The translations under genes and the position numbers were made by a program. From contig NZ_CP102602.1 of NCBI RefSeq assembly GCF_024707485.1, forward strand, positions 434,001-498,000: a stretch of 64,000 nt of DNA. Reading direction: 5' to 3'. Every line of letters begins with the position of its first letter. Positions within the stretch are counted from its first letter, which is position 1. This document shows positions 35,861-44,612 of the stretch, piece after piece. The notes under the pieces were generated by a model that was not told the DNA's origin, searched no databases, and saw nothing but the letters and a program-made list of their open reading frames with translations. Source of the stretch: Thermococcus thermotolerans (GTDB lineage Archaea; Methanobacteriota_B; Thermococci; Thermococcales; Thermococcaceae).

Positions 35861-36006
35861 TTTGTAATCTCATACTAAGAGCCTATGTCCACAAATCGTT
35901 TTTTGAATCTCTTCTAGTAATACCAAGTTGTTGTGATGCCTCCAATGCTCCCAATAGCTCCAAGGAGATTAAAAAACAAGATTAGACTCCATAGTGCTCC
36001 GCTCCT

Positions 36007-36237
36007 TCAGCCCCCGCTCAAAACCGGCATCACCTTGATCTCATCGCCGTCTGTAACCTCGGCGTCGCCCCTCGCGGGGTGGCCGTTTACCATGATTATC
36101 TTGTCGTGGAACTCGTCGTAGCGCGGAATGACCTCGCGGAGGATCTCATCAACAGTTTTTTTCCCTTCAATCCTGACCTGGAGCTCCCTTGCCTTTGCGA
36201 GATGAGCGAACGCACCCATCAGCCTTATCCTGACCAC
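36007..36237 (-). CDS. MoaD/ThiS-family ubiquitin-like sulfur carrier
   Basis: A 76-aa beta-grasp protein ending in the C-terminal Gly-Gly (VLSGG) needed for adenylation and thiocarboxylate formation. It lies 60-70 nt downstream of the formaldehyde oxidoreductase gene on the same strand, which suggests sulfur supply for tungstopterin, although archaeal relatives also act as protein modifiers (SAMP). GTG 36237 is chosen because GGTGGTGG lies 6 nt upstream; an in-frame GTG at 36249 falls inside that site. Confidence 0.88.
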   Translation of the reverse strand: MVRIRLMGAFAHLAKARELQVRIEGKKTVDEILREVIPRYDEFHDKIIMVNGHPARGDAEVTDGDEIKVMPVLSGG

Positions 36238-36309
36238 TGCTACCACCACCTGAAAATTGGGGGCTCCACGCTAAAAATCTGTCGAAGAGAATAATAAAAG
36301 GGGACTGAA

Positions 36310-38175
36310 TCACTCCAGCCTGGTGACCTGCTCAAGCTCCGGAATGACCTCCTCAAGGCCGAGCTCCTTGAGGGTCTCCTTCTTCGGAACTCCGCGTTCG
36401 TCCCAGCCACGAAGCCTGTAGTACTCGCTGAGCAGGGCGTCGTATTTCTCCCTGTCAAGGTGCTGTCCCTTGTACGGCCCGCTCTTGAGGCCCTCGATGA
36501 ACCACCTCTTCGGCGGGTAGTCCATGTGCCTGCCCCACTTCTCGCCGAGCTCTCTGACCCAGTAGGCCCTGATGAGGGCGTAGACCCTGTCCGCCGCTTT
36601 GTACAGGTCGTCCCAGGTGTACTTAACGCCGGTGATGGCTTCGAGAAGCTTCGGATAGTAGTCGAGGCTGAGGCCGACCTCAACCCATGGGAGCCTGCAC
36701 GCGGTGAGCATCTCGAAGAGACCGCCCCTGAGGCGCTGGAGCTCGATGACCTTGGCGGCCTTCTCCGGGTCGTAGGTGATCTTGTACTCGACCTTCTTGG
36801 CCTGCTCTCCCTCGATCGGTGCGGTACCGATCTCCCAGGCGATGACCCAGGCCTCCTTGTGGTGGGCGCCGATGGAGCTGGTGGCGAATGCCAAGGCCAT
36901 GGCCGGGTATATGTAGCTGTTGTAACCGCTGACCTCAAGTCCCTTGGAGTGCATGGCGAAGCTGTCGTCGCCGAGCTTTTCGGCCATCCTCATGACGCCT
37001 TCGGCGGCGAAGTTGCCAAGCTCGCCGCGCCTGAAGGCGATGTCCTCAACGAGCTGCTTCGCACCCTTGAAGTCTCCGAAGGTCGGGCCCTCCTTGAGGA
37101 GTCCCCTCTCAACGGCCTCCATCACAAAGCTTATTGAAACACCGAGGGATATTGTGTCAATTCCATACATGTCGGCGAGCCTGTTGAGAACCGAGACCTC
37201 GTTGAGCTTTCCAATGCCCAGGTTGGAGCCAAGGAGGGCCACGTTCTCATAGTCAAGCTCGCTCTCCTTTCCTTCAGCGTCGAGGACTACGTTTCCACAC
37301 GGCATGTTACAGTAGGGACATCCCCTCTGCTTGACCTTCATTCCCTCCAGGGTGTAGCCGTCTATCGAGCGGGCGAACTCAAACGAACCGTCCTGGAAGT
37401 TCCTGGTCGGCAGTGCAGAGTTCTCGTTCGTCCACTCAATGGCCGCCATCGTCCCCTGCCTGTGCCAGAACGGATACGCTGGGGAGTTGAGTATTGCCTG
37501 GTAGGCTTCCCTTGAGAGCTCGCTCAGCTTCTTCTTGTCCGCGACCGGAATCTCCTTGGTGCCCCTTATGACGACGGCCTTGAGCTTCTTGCTGCCCATG
37601 ACTGCACCCATACCGGGCCTTCCTGCTGCCCTTCCCTCCTGGGACATAACGACGGCATAGCGAACGAGGTTCTCTCCACCGGGGCCAATGCTGAGGATTC
37701 CGACGTTTTTGCCGTGTATCTTCTTGAGCTCCTCCTCGGTCTTGAATGTGTCGAGGCCCCAGAGGCCCTCGGCGCTCAGTATACTGACGTTGTCGTCCTC
37801 AATGTAGATGTAGACCGGCTTTTTGGCCCTGCCCTCGACAACTATCGCATCGTATCCGGCCTTCCTCAGGTGGACGGTTGCCATGGTGCCGAGGTTGCCG
37901 TCACCGTAGCCGCCGGTGAGTGGACTCTTGGCCGCAACTACGAGCTTGCCTCCGCTAGGGGTCGGGAGGCCGTTGAAAGGCCCGGCAGCAAAGACGAGCT
38001 TGTTGTCAGGGCCGAGAGGATCAACACCCTTGGCCTCGTTCCAGAGAATCCAGGCAGCTAAGCCCCTTCCGCCTATGAACTTCTTTGCTATCTCGGGAGA
38101 ATACTCCTGCACCCGGACCTTATTGTTGGTCAGGTCAATCCTGAGAATCCGTCCCCACCATCCTTTCATTGCCAT
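36310..38175 (-). CDS. for: tungsten-dependent formaldehyde:ferredoxin oxidoreductase
   Basis: A 621-aa enzyme of the AOR family that oxidises short aldehydes with ferredoxin as acceptor, using a tungsten bispterin and one [4Fe-4S] cluster. Cluster ligands: CPYCNMPC near 287-294 plus a downstream Cys in TACRLPW. The length, the start [13 protein letters not shown] and the end [12 protein letters not shown] fit the formaldehyde (FOR) subtype rather than AOR or GOR. Start at 38175 with GAGGTGA 7 nt upstream; a TATA box (ACCTTATATC on this strand) at 38210-38219. Confidence 0.92.
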   Translation of the reverse strand: MAMKGWWGRILRIDLTNNKVRVQEYSPEIAKKFIGGRGLAAWILWNEAKGVDPLGPDNKLVFAAGPFNGLPTPSGGKLVVAAKSPLTGGYGDGNLGTMATVHLRKAGYDAIVVEGRAKKPVYIYIEDDNVSILSAEGLWGLDTFKTEEELKKIHGKNVGILSIGPGGENLVRYAVVMSQEGRAAGRPGMGAVMGSKKLKAVVIRGTKEIPVADKKKLSELSREAYQAILNSPAYPFWHRQGTMAAIEWTNENSALPTRNFQDGSFEFARSIDGYTLEGMKVKQRGCPYCNMPCGNVVLDAEGKESELDYENVALLGSNLGIGKLNEVSVLNRLADMYGIDTISLGVSISFVMEAVERGLLKEGPTFGDFKGAKQLVEDIAFRRGELGNFAAEGVMRMAEKLGDDSFAMHSKGLEVSGYNSYIYPAMALAFATSSIGAHHKEAWVIAWEIGTAPIEGEQAKKVEYKITYDPEKAAKVIELQRLRGGLFEMLTACRLPWVEVGLSLDYYPKLLEAITGVKYTWDDLYKAADRVYALIRAYWVRELGEKWGRHMDYPPKRWFIEGLKSGPYKGQHLDREKYDALLSEYYRLRGWDERGVPKKETLKELGLEEVIPELEQVTRLE

Positions 38176-38209
38176 GTCAGAATCACCTCGAAAGATTTTC
38201 GGCTTGAAG

Positions 38210-38219
38210 GATATAAGGT
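38210..38219 (-). promoter_or_regulatory. TATA box of the formaldehyde oxidoreductase gene
   Basis: ACCTTATATC on the minus strand, about 35-45 bp before the start at 38175. The divergent stretch up to 38300 also holds CTGCAC...GTGCAG (38272-38294), a possible hairpin or operator. Confidence 0.55.
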
Positions 38220-38347
38220 CTTCGCAAAAGGAAGCGTTTCATACTCGACATGGAGTTAAGTTCATTTGTTAACTGCACTGCTCGCGGCGGTGCAGATATG
38301 TCCAAAGATTTATGTGCCCTGCCCTCAAAGATGCACCGGTGGACGGA

Positions 38348-38503
38348 ATGAAAGAGGAGCTGAAGGCCTGCAAAAACTGTCGCTGGTTTGGTGCGATAGA
38401 TTCGTACTTCCCAACGCAGGGGGTATGCAGAAGGCACATGAAAACTGTCCATATGAACTTTATATGCGACGACTGGGAACCCCTGTGGGGCTGGAGAGGG
38501 TAG
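38348..38503 (+). CDS. small four-cysteine zinc-binding-like protein (51 aa)
   Basis: A short protein with CKNC near 9-12, one Cys in GVCRRH and one in NFICDDW, a likely metal-binding mini-domain with Trp-rich ends (DDWEPLWGW). No family name is recognised. The ATG at 38348 follows GGTGGACGG and fits the TATA box AGATTTATG at about 38303-38311; an upstream in-frame ATG at 38312 would lie before the expected transcription start. Confidence 0.6.
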   Translation: MKEELKACKNCRWFGAIDSYFPTQGVCRRHMKTVHMNFICDDWEPLWGWRG

Positions 38504-38507
38504 GAAC

Positions 38508-39347
38508 TTATTTTTTAAAAACCCTCACGTCAACGACGACGTGCCAGACACCGGGAGCGTAGCGCTTGATGACCAGCTCGTTGAGCTTCTCGGCCTCATA
38601 GCCGTGCTCTCTGGCTATATCCAGGAACGTCCTGAAAGGCTCATCCGGCATCAGCCTCTCGGGCACGGTGTTGTGGTAGTGGATTACGGCTTCATCCTTC
38701 GCTATGCTGAGGGCTTTAGGTATGAACTCGTGGGTTGTAACAACGTAGCCCATCAGAATCCTGTCGGCTATGTTCTCTCCGGGGAAGTCACGGTTGTCAA
38801 TGTTGTAGGCCGTCATCCTGTCCTGAACCCGGTTCAGCTCAATGTTCTCAACGAGAAAGCGGAAGGTATACGGGCTCTTTTCTATTGCTATCACCCGGGC
38901 CTTTCCATGGACGGCTATCGGCAGGCTCAGGTGCCCTATTCCCGCGAACATGTCCACCACAAGTTCCCCTGGCTTCGCGACCTTTGCCATTCTAACGCGC
39001 TCCTTGACGTTGGCCGGGGAGAACATTATCCTTGCCACGTCGAGCTTGTATCTGATCCCGTTCTCGATGTGCACTGTTATCGTGTCTTTGCCGTAGAGAA
39101 CCTCGTAGTTCGTCTCGCGGAACTCGCCACCTATGCGCCCCTTCCTGAGGACGGTCTTGACGCCGAGAACTTCCGCGTAGACCTCCGCTATGCGGTGCTT
39201 GTAGGGTTCGAGCTCGGGGCGGATGGGAAGAATCAGCACGTCCCCTATCCGGACCCAGTGCTTTGGGAGTATCTTCACAAGCTCCTCCGGGAGTTCCCTT
39301 GAGAGTATCTCCCTGATGCGGGGCTTTATCAGTTGCGTCTTCGTCAT
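38508..39347 (-). CDS. taw2: tRNA-Phe wyosine aminocarboxypropyltransferase Taw2
   Basis: A 279-aa Trm5/Tyw2-family enzyme that transfers the 3-amino-3-carboxypropyl group of SAM to the wyosine precursor at position 37 of tRNA-Phe. Motif I VVDMFAGIGHLSLP (near 127-140) and the family stretch NIDNRDF (near 182) followed by RILMGYV (in place of the NPP motif of Trm5) support Taw2 over Trm5. Length agrees with the Pyrococcus enzyme. It ends 5 nt from the convergent small protein. Confidence 0.9.
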   Translation of the reverse strand: MTKTQLIKPRIREILSRELPEELVKILPKHWVRIGDVLILPIRPELEPYKHRIAEVYAEVLGVKTVLRKGRIGGEFRETNYEVLYGKDTITVHIENGIRYKLDVARIMFSPANVKERVRMAKVAKPGELVVDMFAGIGHLSLPIAVHGKARVIAIEKSPYTFRFLVENIELNRVQDRMTAYNIDNRDFPGENIADRILMGYVVTTHEFIPKALSIAKDEAVIHYHNTVPERLMPDEPFRTFLDIAREHGYEAEKLNELVIKRYAPGVWHVVVDVRVFKK

Positions 39348-39465
39348 CGGGCTTACTCAGGCCGGAAACTTTAAAAAACCTTCTCCGGTCATTTCGGCAA
39401 AAAGCGATGAGAAATCCTTAAAAACCCAAAGGACGAATTTAAACCGAGAAATCCTCCGGAGGTCG

Positions 39466-39810
39466 ATGAGGAGTATGGATGAGGAGCCTTCAAGTAGTTG
39501 GTTTTCCCGCCTGTTTAAGTCACGTGAAAAACCCGCCCTTCTTGAGCAGAAGCTGAGCCGTGAGGCATACGAGGACTACCGGCAGCTTCTAATGAAAGCC
39601 CGCCCAGAGGTGAACGGCTCGAAGCTCACCATCAGGCTCTCAAACGGAACCGTTGAGCTTGAGCATGGTGTCCTGCGCGTTAAAGCCCGGAACAGGAAGA
39701 CCGCGGAAAAAATACTCCGCAACCTGCACCACTACGAGCAGCCGCCGAGCCTCTGGCCTGCTTACGGTCTGAGCTACTCGCTCAAGAGGAAGAAGGGCAC
39801 CATACTCTGA
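39466..39810 (+). CDS. conserved-looking small protein of unknown function (114 aa)
   Basis: The N-terminus has a short amphipathic basic helix (WFSRLFKSREK), then an alpha/beta region (KLTIRLSNGTVELEHGVLRVKARNRKTAEKILRNLHHYE). No family recognised. ATG 39466 follows GGAGGT closely; ATG 39475 is an alternative. TATA-like elements CTTAAAAACC (about 39417) and AATTTAAACC (about 39436) lie upstream. Confidence 0.6.
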   Translation: MRSMDEEPSSSWFSRLFKSREKPALLEQKLSREAYEDYRQLLMKARPEVNGSKLTIRLSNGTVELEHGVLRVKARNRKTAEKILRNLHHYEQPPSLWPAYGLSYSLKRKKGTIL

Positions 39811-39875
39811 TTTCGCTCTCTCTATTCCGGCCTTCTTTCCCCAAAGATTTAAATGGTGGGTTAGTCTTAACTCTC

Positions 39876-39937
39876 CAAGCGGATGACGACCCTTGCCCAG
39901 TCTGATGGGTGATGACGTCGGTATTAGCTGACGCAGG
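39876..39937 (+). ncRNA. C/D box guide sRNA
   Basis: Box C ATGACGA (39883-39889; one base off consensus), 12-nt guide, box D' CTGA (39902-39905), 3-nt spacer, box C' GTGATGA (39909-39915), 12-nt guide CGTCGGTATTAG, box D CTGA (39928-39931), and short terminal pairing GCG/CGC. The strict 12/3/12 spacing is typical of archaeal guides for 2'-O-methylation. A TATA-like GATTTAAATGG lies at about 39846-39856. Targets would be found by complementarity of both guides to rRNA or tRNA. Confidence 0.82.
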
Positions 39938-39970
39938 GGCGGCGAGGTTCGCGGGCCGATGACCCGCCCC
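39936..39970 (+). other. hairpin between the sRNA and the Cas4-like gene
   Basis: GGGGCGG (39936-39942) pairs perfectly with CCGCCCC (39964-39970) across a 21-nt loop. It begins right after box D, so it may define the sRNA 3' end or form the leader of the nuclease gene. Confidence 0.45.
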
Positions 39971-39988
39971 GTCTCTGGAGGGAATGGA

Positions 39989-40630
39989 ATGGCGGCTAAT
40001 GAGAATCACAACGAAAACGACGGGTTCATCGAGTTTTATGCCAGCGAGGCCTTAACCTGCCAGAGGAGGATATACTTCAGGCTGAAGGGCTATCCCGAGA
40101 GATGGCCGGAGTTCGTTAGAGTAAGGCTGAATCAGGGGATAAACACCCACAACGTTCTCGGGGAGATTCTGGAGAGACGGTTCGGTTTTGAGCTTGAGAA
40201 GCACATGATACTCCGCTCCAACCGGCTTGGTTTTGAGATACACGGAAGGGTCGATGCCATACGGGACTTCCCCATCGAGATAAAAGGAAAAACAAGCCTC
40301 CCGAAGAACCCCTACGACTACCACCTGGCCCAGCTCAACATATACCTCCGCTGGGCCGAGGCGGAGTACGGCTATCTCTACTACATCAAGCTCCACGAGG
40401 AGCCCATGAAGGTCATCAGCAGGATAGACTTCTCCCGTTTCCCCATCGTCAAGGGGCCGAACTTCAAGGCGTTTGAGGTTCCCTACGACGGCAAGCTCTT
40501 CAGGGAGACGCTGAAGCACTTCTACTCCGTCAAGCGTGCGTACGAGAAAGGAAAGCCCCCTGAGGGATGGAACAACTATACCTGCAGGTTCTGTCCGTAC
40601 AGGTATCTGTGCTATCCGGATGGAGAGTGA
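39989..40630 (+). CDS. Cas4-like RecB-family exonuclease
   Basis: A 213-aa PD-(D/E)xK nuclease. GRVDAIRDFPIEIKGK gives the metal-binding D and the ExK; HLAQLNIYLRW provides the motif III Gln/Tyr. A Cys near residue 24 (LTCQRR) together with CRFC...LC at 195-206 forms a Cas4-type [4Fe-4S] ligand set. No CRISPR array or other cas gene is in the window, so it is a stand-alone Cas4-like protein, perhaps in DNA repair. Start 39989 has GGAGGG 6 nt upstream. Confidence 0.83.
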   Translation: MAANENHNENDGFIEFYASEALTCQRRIYFRLKGYPERWPEFVRVRLNQGINTHNVLGEILERRFGFELEKHMILRSNRLGFEIHGRVDAIRDFPIEIKGKTSLPKNPYDYHLAQLNIYLRWAEAEYGYLYYIKLHEEPMKVISRIDFSRFPIVKGPNFKAFEVPYDGKLFRETLKHFYSVKRAYEKGKPPEGWNNYTCRFCPYRYLCYPDGE

Positions 40631-40641
40631 AAGTGCCTGGT

Positions 40642-40694
40642 GTTGTTAATCACAAACTTTCGGGGAAAGTCTGTGGTTGCTAATCACAAACTTT
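40642..40694. promoter_or_regulatory. tandem 19-bp operator-like repeats over the AAA_14 ATPase promoter
   Basis: GTTGTTAATCACAAACTTT (40642-40660) recurs as GTTGCTAATCACAAACTTT (40676-40694), one mismatch, 34 bp apart. The second copy contains the only TATA-like sequence (ACTTTAAG) before the ATG at 40721. The copy core TGTGGTTGCTAATCACA is an imperfect dyad. Likely regulator binding sites. Confidence 0.6.
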
Positions 40695-40720
40695 AAGAAG
40701 TTCAAAGCCAAGTTCAAATC

Positions 40721-41998
40721 ATGCGGGTTGAAGAGATTAAGAGAGTGCTGGTTTCTCAGAGGGAGGAGATGGAAGAGTTCATGAGAAGGGAACGGATAGT
40801 CCCAAGGGAGCCTGAAAATAGAGTTATAAACCTAATATCCTCAGGTGGAATACTTGCTATCCTGGGCGTCAGACGCTCCGGGAAATCTGTTCTCTCTTGG
40901 CGGGCAAGCGGGGAGAAAAAGCTCTACGTGAACTTCTTTGATGAGAGGTTATCCAATTTTAAGGCAAATGATTTTGAAAGGCTCTTGAACGCGGCGAGGC
41001 AGCTCTGGGGAGAGCCGGAGTTCATAGTCCTCGACGAGGTGCAGGAGATAACTGGATGGGAACGGTTCGTTTCGAGGTTGGGGCTGAATTATAAAGTCAT
41101 AGTGACCGGTTCCTCATCGAGGCTCCTCTCGGGAGAGCTGGGAACGTATTTAACTGGGAGACATATTGACTTAACACTCTTTCCTTTCTCCTTCAGGGAG
41201 TTCCTGCGCTTCAGAGGCCTTGATCTGGAACCTGAATGGGTCTATTCCGACAGAACTGTATCCAGGGTAATTTCCATGCTCGAGGAGTACCTTGAGACTG
41301 GTGGATTCCCTGAGTCTGTCAGATTTGGAAAGGTTTATCTGTCACTTATATACAGGGACATAGTCGAAAGGGATGTGATGCTCAGGCATTCGGTGAGGCA
41401 CAGAAGTGCCCTTAGGGAGCTGGCCAGATACCTTATGTCAAATTACTCCAGCGAGTTCACGTATTCCAGACTCGGATCATTGGTCGGCATCAGGGATGTC
41501 CACACCGTCAGAGATTACGTATCATACCTCGAAGAAGCCTATCTGCTCTTTCAGGTCAGGAGGTTCTCCTTCAAGCCAAAGGCTCAGCTCAATTCCCCCC
41601 GTAAAGTCTATCCCGTTGATGTGGGGCTCGCCAGAACTCTATCTATGAAAGCTCATCCGGAAAAGGGCAGGATAATTGAGCTTGCGGTATACCTTGAGCT
41701 GATGAGGAGAATGAGTTATTCCTTTACTCCCGGCGAGATTTTCTACTGGAGGGATGAGAAGGGTGAAGTTGACTTTATACTCAAACTCAACGGTGAGCTT
41801 CTCCCAATTCAAGTGACGTATCAACTGGATGGAAACACCGATAGGGAGATTGGGAACATAATTCGTGTGGCAAAATTGCTCAGGATCCAGAGAGGTTTGG
41901 TGGTCACGTGGGAAGATGAGGAAGAGATAACCTGGGAGGGGGTTAAAATAGACGTGGTCCCCCTCTGGAAGTTCCTCACAGTTTTCAATCCCCTCTAA
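40721..41998 (+). CDS. AAA_14/DUF4143-type ATPase
   Basis: A 425-aa protein: Walker A GVRRSGKS near 49-56, Walker B FIVLDEVQE near 103-111, sensor GSSS near 129, then a winged-helix region and a C-terminal DUF4143 domain. In that domain the usual nuclease-like EVDF...EVK reads EVDFILKLNGELLPIQVTY, so the second acid and lysine are replaced (Gln, Thr) and cleavage activity is doubtful. Base composition is somewhat lower in GC than the flanks. The mRNA is probably leaderless. Family function is unsettled. The 3' end overlaps the MBL gene by 14 nt. Confidence 0.82.
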   Translation: MRVEEIKRVLVSQREEMEEFMRRERIVPREPENRVINLISSGGILAILGVRRSGKSVLSWRASGEKKLYVNFFDERLSNFKANDFERLLNAARQLWGEPEFIVLDEVQEITGWERFVSRLGLNYKVIVTGSSSRLLSGELGTYLTGRHIDLTLFPFSFREFLRFRGLDLEPEWVYSDRTVSRVISMLEEYLETGGFPESVRFGKVYLSLIYRDIVERDVMLRHSVRHRSALRELARYLMSNYSSEFTYSRLGSLVGIRDVHTVRDYVSYLEEAYLLFQVRRFSFKPKAQLNSPRKVYPVDVGLARTLSMKAHPEKGRIIELAVYLELMRRMSYSFTPGEIFYWRDEKGEVDFILKLNGELLPIQVTYQLDGNTDREIGNIIRVAKLLRIQRGLVVTWEDEEEITWEGVKIDVVPLWKFLTVFNPL

Positions 41999-42863
41999 TC
42001 CTCCACTTCAGCCCCATATCTATTACCGCTTCTATTCCTTCCTCGTTGTAGAGCTGGGCTATAAAGGCCCTCAGCGGGACGAGGTTCAGTGCAAGCTTCT
42101 GGGGGGTGGGTTTCACCCCGTAGTGCTCCATAATCCGGAGGGCCAGCTCGTCGATGCTCATCGGTGTTCTGAGGAGTTCGGGTATGAGGCTCTCCACCTC
42201 TTCGACGCGCTCACGGTTGAAGTCGAGCAGTTCAATCGCCTCCTCACCCTTCACGGCCTTTCCATGGGAGGGTATGAGCAGGAAGCCTTTCTCTGCATAA
42301 TTCTGTAATTCTTTAATTGAAGCTTTAAATAGTTCTGGATCGACGAGGTACGGAAGGCCGACGGCCTCTATCACCCTCTCACCGAAGAAAGAATCTCCCG
42401 CGTAGATGATGCCGTTCTCCTCGTCCAGAAAGCCCGTCATTCCCGGGGAGTGGCCGTTTAACTTGATGGCCTTTAAACCAAAGAGCACGTCTCCCCACTC
42501 GAAGACTGCGTGAACCTTAACCTCTTCCGAAAACTGGAAGACGAGGAATCCCTCCGGTGCCTTCGAGCCGAAGGTGAGAAGCTCCCTGTTGAGAGGGCTC
42601 TCGGCGATGGAGAACTCGAAGCGGTGGATGAAAAGCGGGGCATCTATCCGGGGCGCCACTGCCACATGGTCGGCATGTCCGTGGGTTGCGAGCTGGGCCT
42701 TTATCTCAAGCCCGAGCTTTCTGACCTCCCTCTTGAGGTCCTTGTGCCTCCCGCTTCCGTGACCGGGGTCAACGATGACCGCTCCCCCTTCGACCACCCT
42801 CACGAGGGTCGAGGGGCTTCCGGGATAAAGATACGCCGAATCACCCAGTTTCCTTAGCCCCAT
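41985..42863 (-). CDS. metallo-beta-lactamase fold hydrolase
   Basis: A 292-aa MBL protein with the dinuclear metal motif THGHADH near 77, a later metal-binding Asp (YAGDSFFGE near 172) and His residues (LNGHSPGM near 157, PSHGKAV near 216), and a C-terminal winged-helix-like tail. The catalytic set is complete, so it is an active hydrolase; thioesterase, glyoxalase II-like or other roles cannot be told apart. Start at 42863 with GGTGGT upstream; the extension to 42914 has no ribosome binding site. Confidence 0.8.
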   Translation of the reverse strand: MGLRKLGDSAYLYPGSPSTLVRVVEGGAVIVDPGHGSGRHKDLKREVRKLGLEIKAQLATHGHADHVAVAPRIDAPLFIHRFEFSIAESPLNRELLTFGSKAPEGFLVFQFSEEVKVHAVFEWGDVLFGLKAIKLNGHSPGMTGFLDEENGIIYAGDSFFGERVIEAVGLPYLVDPELFKASIKELQNYAEKGFLLIPSHGKAVKGEEAIELLDFNRERVEEVESLIPELLRTPMSIDELALRIMEHYGVKPTPQKLALNLVPLRAFIAQLYNEEGIEAVIDMGLKWRIRGD

Positions 42864-42937
42864 GATACCACCGGAGTGATTAGGGGGAGGAGGATAAAAG
42901 AGCATCGGAACCAAAGACTGAAAAAGAAGGGGAGAAA

Positions 42938-43117
42938 TCAGACGTGCCTCGGGTAGAGGGTCTTCTTGCCCTCGTCCTTGGCCCTCTTGACGGCCTTCTC
43001 GATGAGAGCCTTGATCTCGGCCTCAAGGGCCTCGTAGAACTCTGGGTTAACCCTCATCTCGGGCTCTATAGCCTTAACGGCCTCCTTAACCTTGGACTTA
43101 ACTATCAGCTCAGCCAT
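42938..43117 (-). CDS. DUF1931-like single histone-fold protein
   Basis: A 59-aa protein: IVKSKVKEAVKAIEPEMRVNPEFYEALEAEI... followed by KRAKDEGKKTLYPRHV, the long alpha2 and alpha3-start pattern of histone folds (compare RAKANGRKTVRPEDV of archaeal histones). It is shorter than canonical histones and has acidic positions on the DNA face, so it may be a divergent nucleoid or protein-binding relative. ATG 43117 is preceded by GGAGGTGTG; a TATA box GGTTATAAACC lies at about 43178-43188 on this strand. Confidence 0.75.
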   Translation of the reverse strand: MAELIVKSKVKEAVKAIEPEMRVNPEFYEALEAEIKALIEKAVKRAKDEGKKTLYPRHV

Positions 43118-43304
43118 TTCCACACACCTCCATCTCAGGCACCGCCCTCGGGCGGTTGCCAATTATTTTACCCCTCCGGGGTTTATAACCCTTCCTACGG
43201 TTGCTTGGGCGATGTCCGTCCCAACCCCTAATTCAGTGGTGCCCATTCGACGATATCTGCAAAAGGTTAAATTCCCTTAGGGAATAGAAGTTAACGGTGG
43301 TGTT

Positions 43305-44612
43305 ATGGGAAAGGGAAGGCTCGTCCTGATCGACGGCGAGCATTACCCCGATGTCACCGCTTGGGCGGTGGAAAAGCTGGGTGATGTCTGCTGTGCCGTT
43401 TTTCTCGGCGGGAGCGAGAAGATTGGTAGCATTGATGAGATAGAGAGGAAGCTCGGTGTTAGGGTGTACTACGGTCACGATTACATTACGGCCCTGAGAA
43501 GGGCCCTGGAGGAGAACGGGATAACAGAGGTGGTGGATTTAAGCGATGAGCCCGTGCTTGACTATGAAGACCGCTTTAGGATAGCGTCTCTCTGCATGCT
43601 TTACGGCGTCCCTTACAGGGGGGCAGATTTCTACTTTACTCCCCGCAGGCTCAAAAGGACTCGAAAGCCCAGCCTGGCCGTTATCGGCACGGGAAAGAGA
43701 GTTGGAAAAACTGCAGTGAGCGGATTCATAGCGAGGACACTTAAGGAGATAGCCAGACCCGTGATAGTAACCATGGGACGTGGGGGCCCGGCTGAACCGG
43801 AGCTGATAGAGGGAGACAAGTTCGAGATAACCCCAGAGTTTCTCCTCAGGCTCGCCGAAAGCGGAAAGCATGCTGCCTCGGATCACTTTGAGGACGCACT
43901 AACTGCGAGGGTGACAACCATAGGTTGCCGTCGCTGTGGAGGAGGTATGGCTGGATTTTCCTTCTTTGACGTGATAGATGAGGGAATACGGCTGGCCGAG
44001 AGTCTCCCCAACGACCTCATAATCCTTGAGGGCAGCGGGGCAACTTTTCCCGCCTATCGCGCCGATGGCTACATCCTGATAACCAGCGCAAAGGGAAAGC
44101 TGGACTTCATCAGGGGCTACTTCGGCCCCTTCAGGGTGAGCCTCGCGGACATAGTGGTTGTCACCATGGCCGATTCGGTGAGCGAGGGACGCCTCAGGGC
44201 ACTGAAGGAGGCTGTGAGGTCGATAAATCCTGACGCAGACGTTCACCTGACGACCCTGCGTTCGAGGCCCCTGGGAGACGTCTCGGGAAAAAGGCTCGGT
44301 CTCGTCATGACCTCCGGCGATGCCCTCCCGCGGGCTGGAGAATGGCTTGAGAAGCTGGGGGCGGAGATAGTGTGTGCCTCGGCCAACCTATCCAGAAGAC
44401 AATTACTCCTGAAGGATCTGCAGGCCTTCAGAGGGATAGATGCGGTTGCGGTTGAACTCAAAGCTGCAGCCGTTGATGTTGTCACAAAATGGGCCTTGGA
44501 GAACGGAATAGAGGTAATCTATCTGGACAACGAGCCCGCTAACGTGGACGGGAAAGACCTGAGGGAGGCCATTCTTAAACTGGGACGTTCGATTCTGGAG
44601 GGAGGGAGATGA
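43305..44612 (+). CDS. cyclic 2,3-diphosphoglycerate synthetase
   Basis: A 435-aa enzyme that closes 2,3-diphosphoglycerate to the cyclic form using ATP. The N-terminal domain is [10 protein letters not shown]...; the P-loop [13 protein letters not shown] lies near 127-139; [12 protein letters not shown] near 206 is a family motif. With the overlapping 2-phosphoglycerate kinase gene it makes cyclic 2,3-DPG, a thermoprotectant known best from methanogens. GGTGGTG lies before the ATG; TATA-like AAGGTTAAATT at about 43262-43272. Confidence 0.92.
   Translation: MGKGRLVLIDGEHYPDVTAWAVEKLGDVCCAVFLGGSEKIGSIDEIERKLGVRVYYGHDYITALRRALEENGITEVVDLSDEPVLDYEDRFRIASLCMLYGVPYRGADFYFTPRRLKRTRKPSLAVIGTGKRVGKTAVSGFIARTLKEIARPVIVTMGRGGPAEPELIEGDKFEITPEFLLRLAESGKHAASDHFEDALTARVTTIGCRRCGGGMAGFSFFDVIDEGIRLAESLPNDLIILEGSGATFPAYRADGYILITSAKGKLDFIRGYFGPFRVSLADIVVVTMADSVSEGRLRALKEAVRSINPDADVHLTTLRSRPLGDVSGKRLGLVMTSGDALPRAGEWLEKLGAEIVCASANLSRRQLLLKDLQAFRGIDAVAVELKAAAVDVVTKWALENGIEVIYLDNEPANVDGKDLREAILKLGRSILEGGR

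Larger units (their letters stand above)
26577..36006. mobile_element. AT-rich genomic island next to tRNA-Ser
   Basis: From just after tRNA-Ser to just before the MoaD-like gene, base composition falls sharply below that of both flanks, codons become A/T-ending, and all intact genes belong to one leftward defence-type operon, followed by over 1 kb with only gene debris. These are signs of horizontal acquisition. No integrase, no transposase and no duplicated tRNA 3' end longer than 7 bp was found, so the mode of entry is open and the right border (about 36.0 kb) is approximate. Confidence 0.7.
34834..36006. other. 1.2-kb AT-rich stretch without an intact gene
   Basis: Apart from the operon promoter and the debris at 35455-35860, I see no gene with a start, ribosome binding site and family. 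Short open frames at 35181-35411 and 35645-35860 on the plus strand lack ribosome binding sites and recognisable content. The last 70 bp before the MoaD-like gene are also non-coding. Confidence 0.5.

Noticed and set aside
26577-36006. Integrase or transposase for the island
   Set aside because: None of the island genes or remnants shows tyrosine-recombinase, serine-recombinase or DDE motifs.
38508-39347. Trm5 (tRNA m1G37 methyltransferase) as identity of this gene
   Set aside because: Length and the NIDNRDF/RILMGYV stretch agree better with the Taw2 aminocarboxypropyltransferase, and the protein lacks the N-terminal D1 domain of Trm5b.
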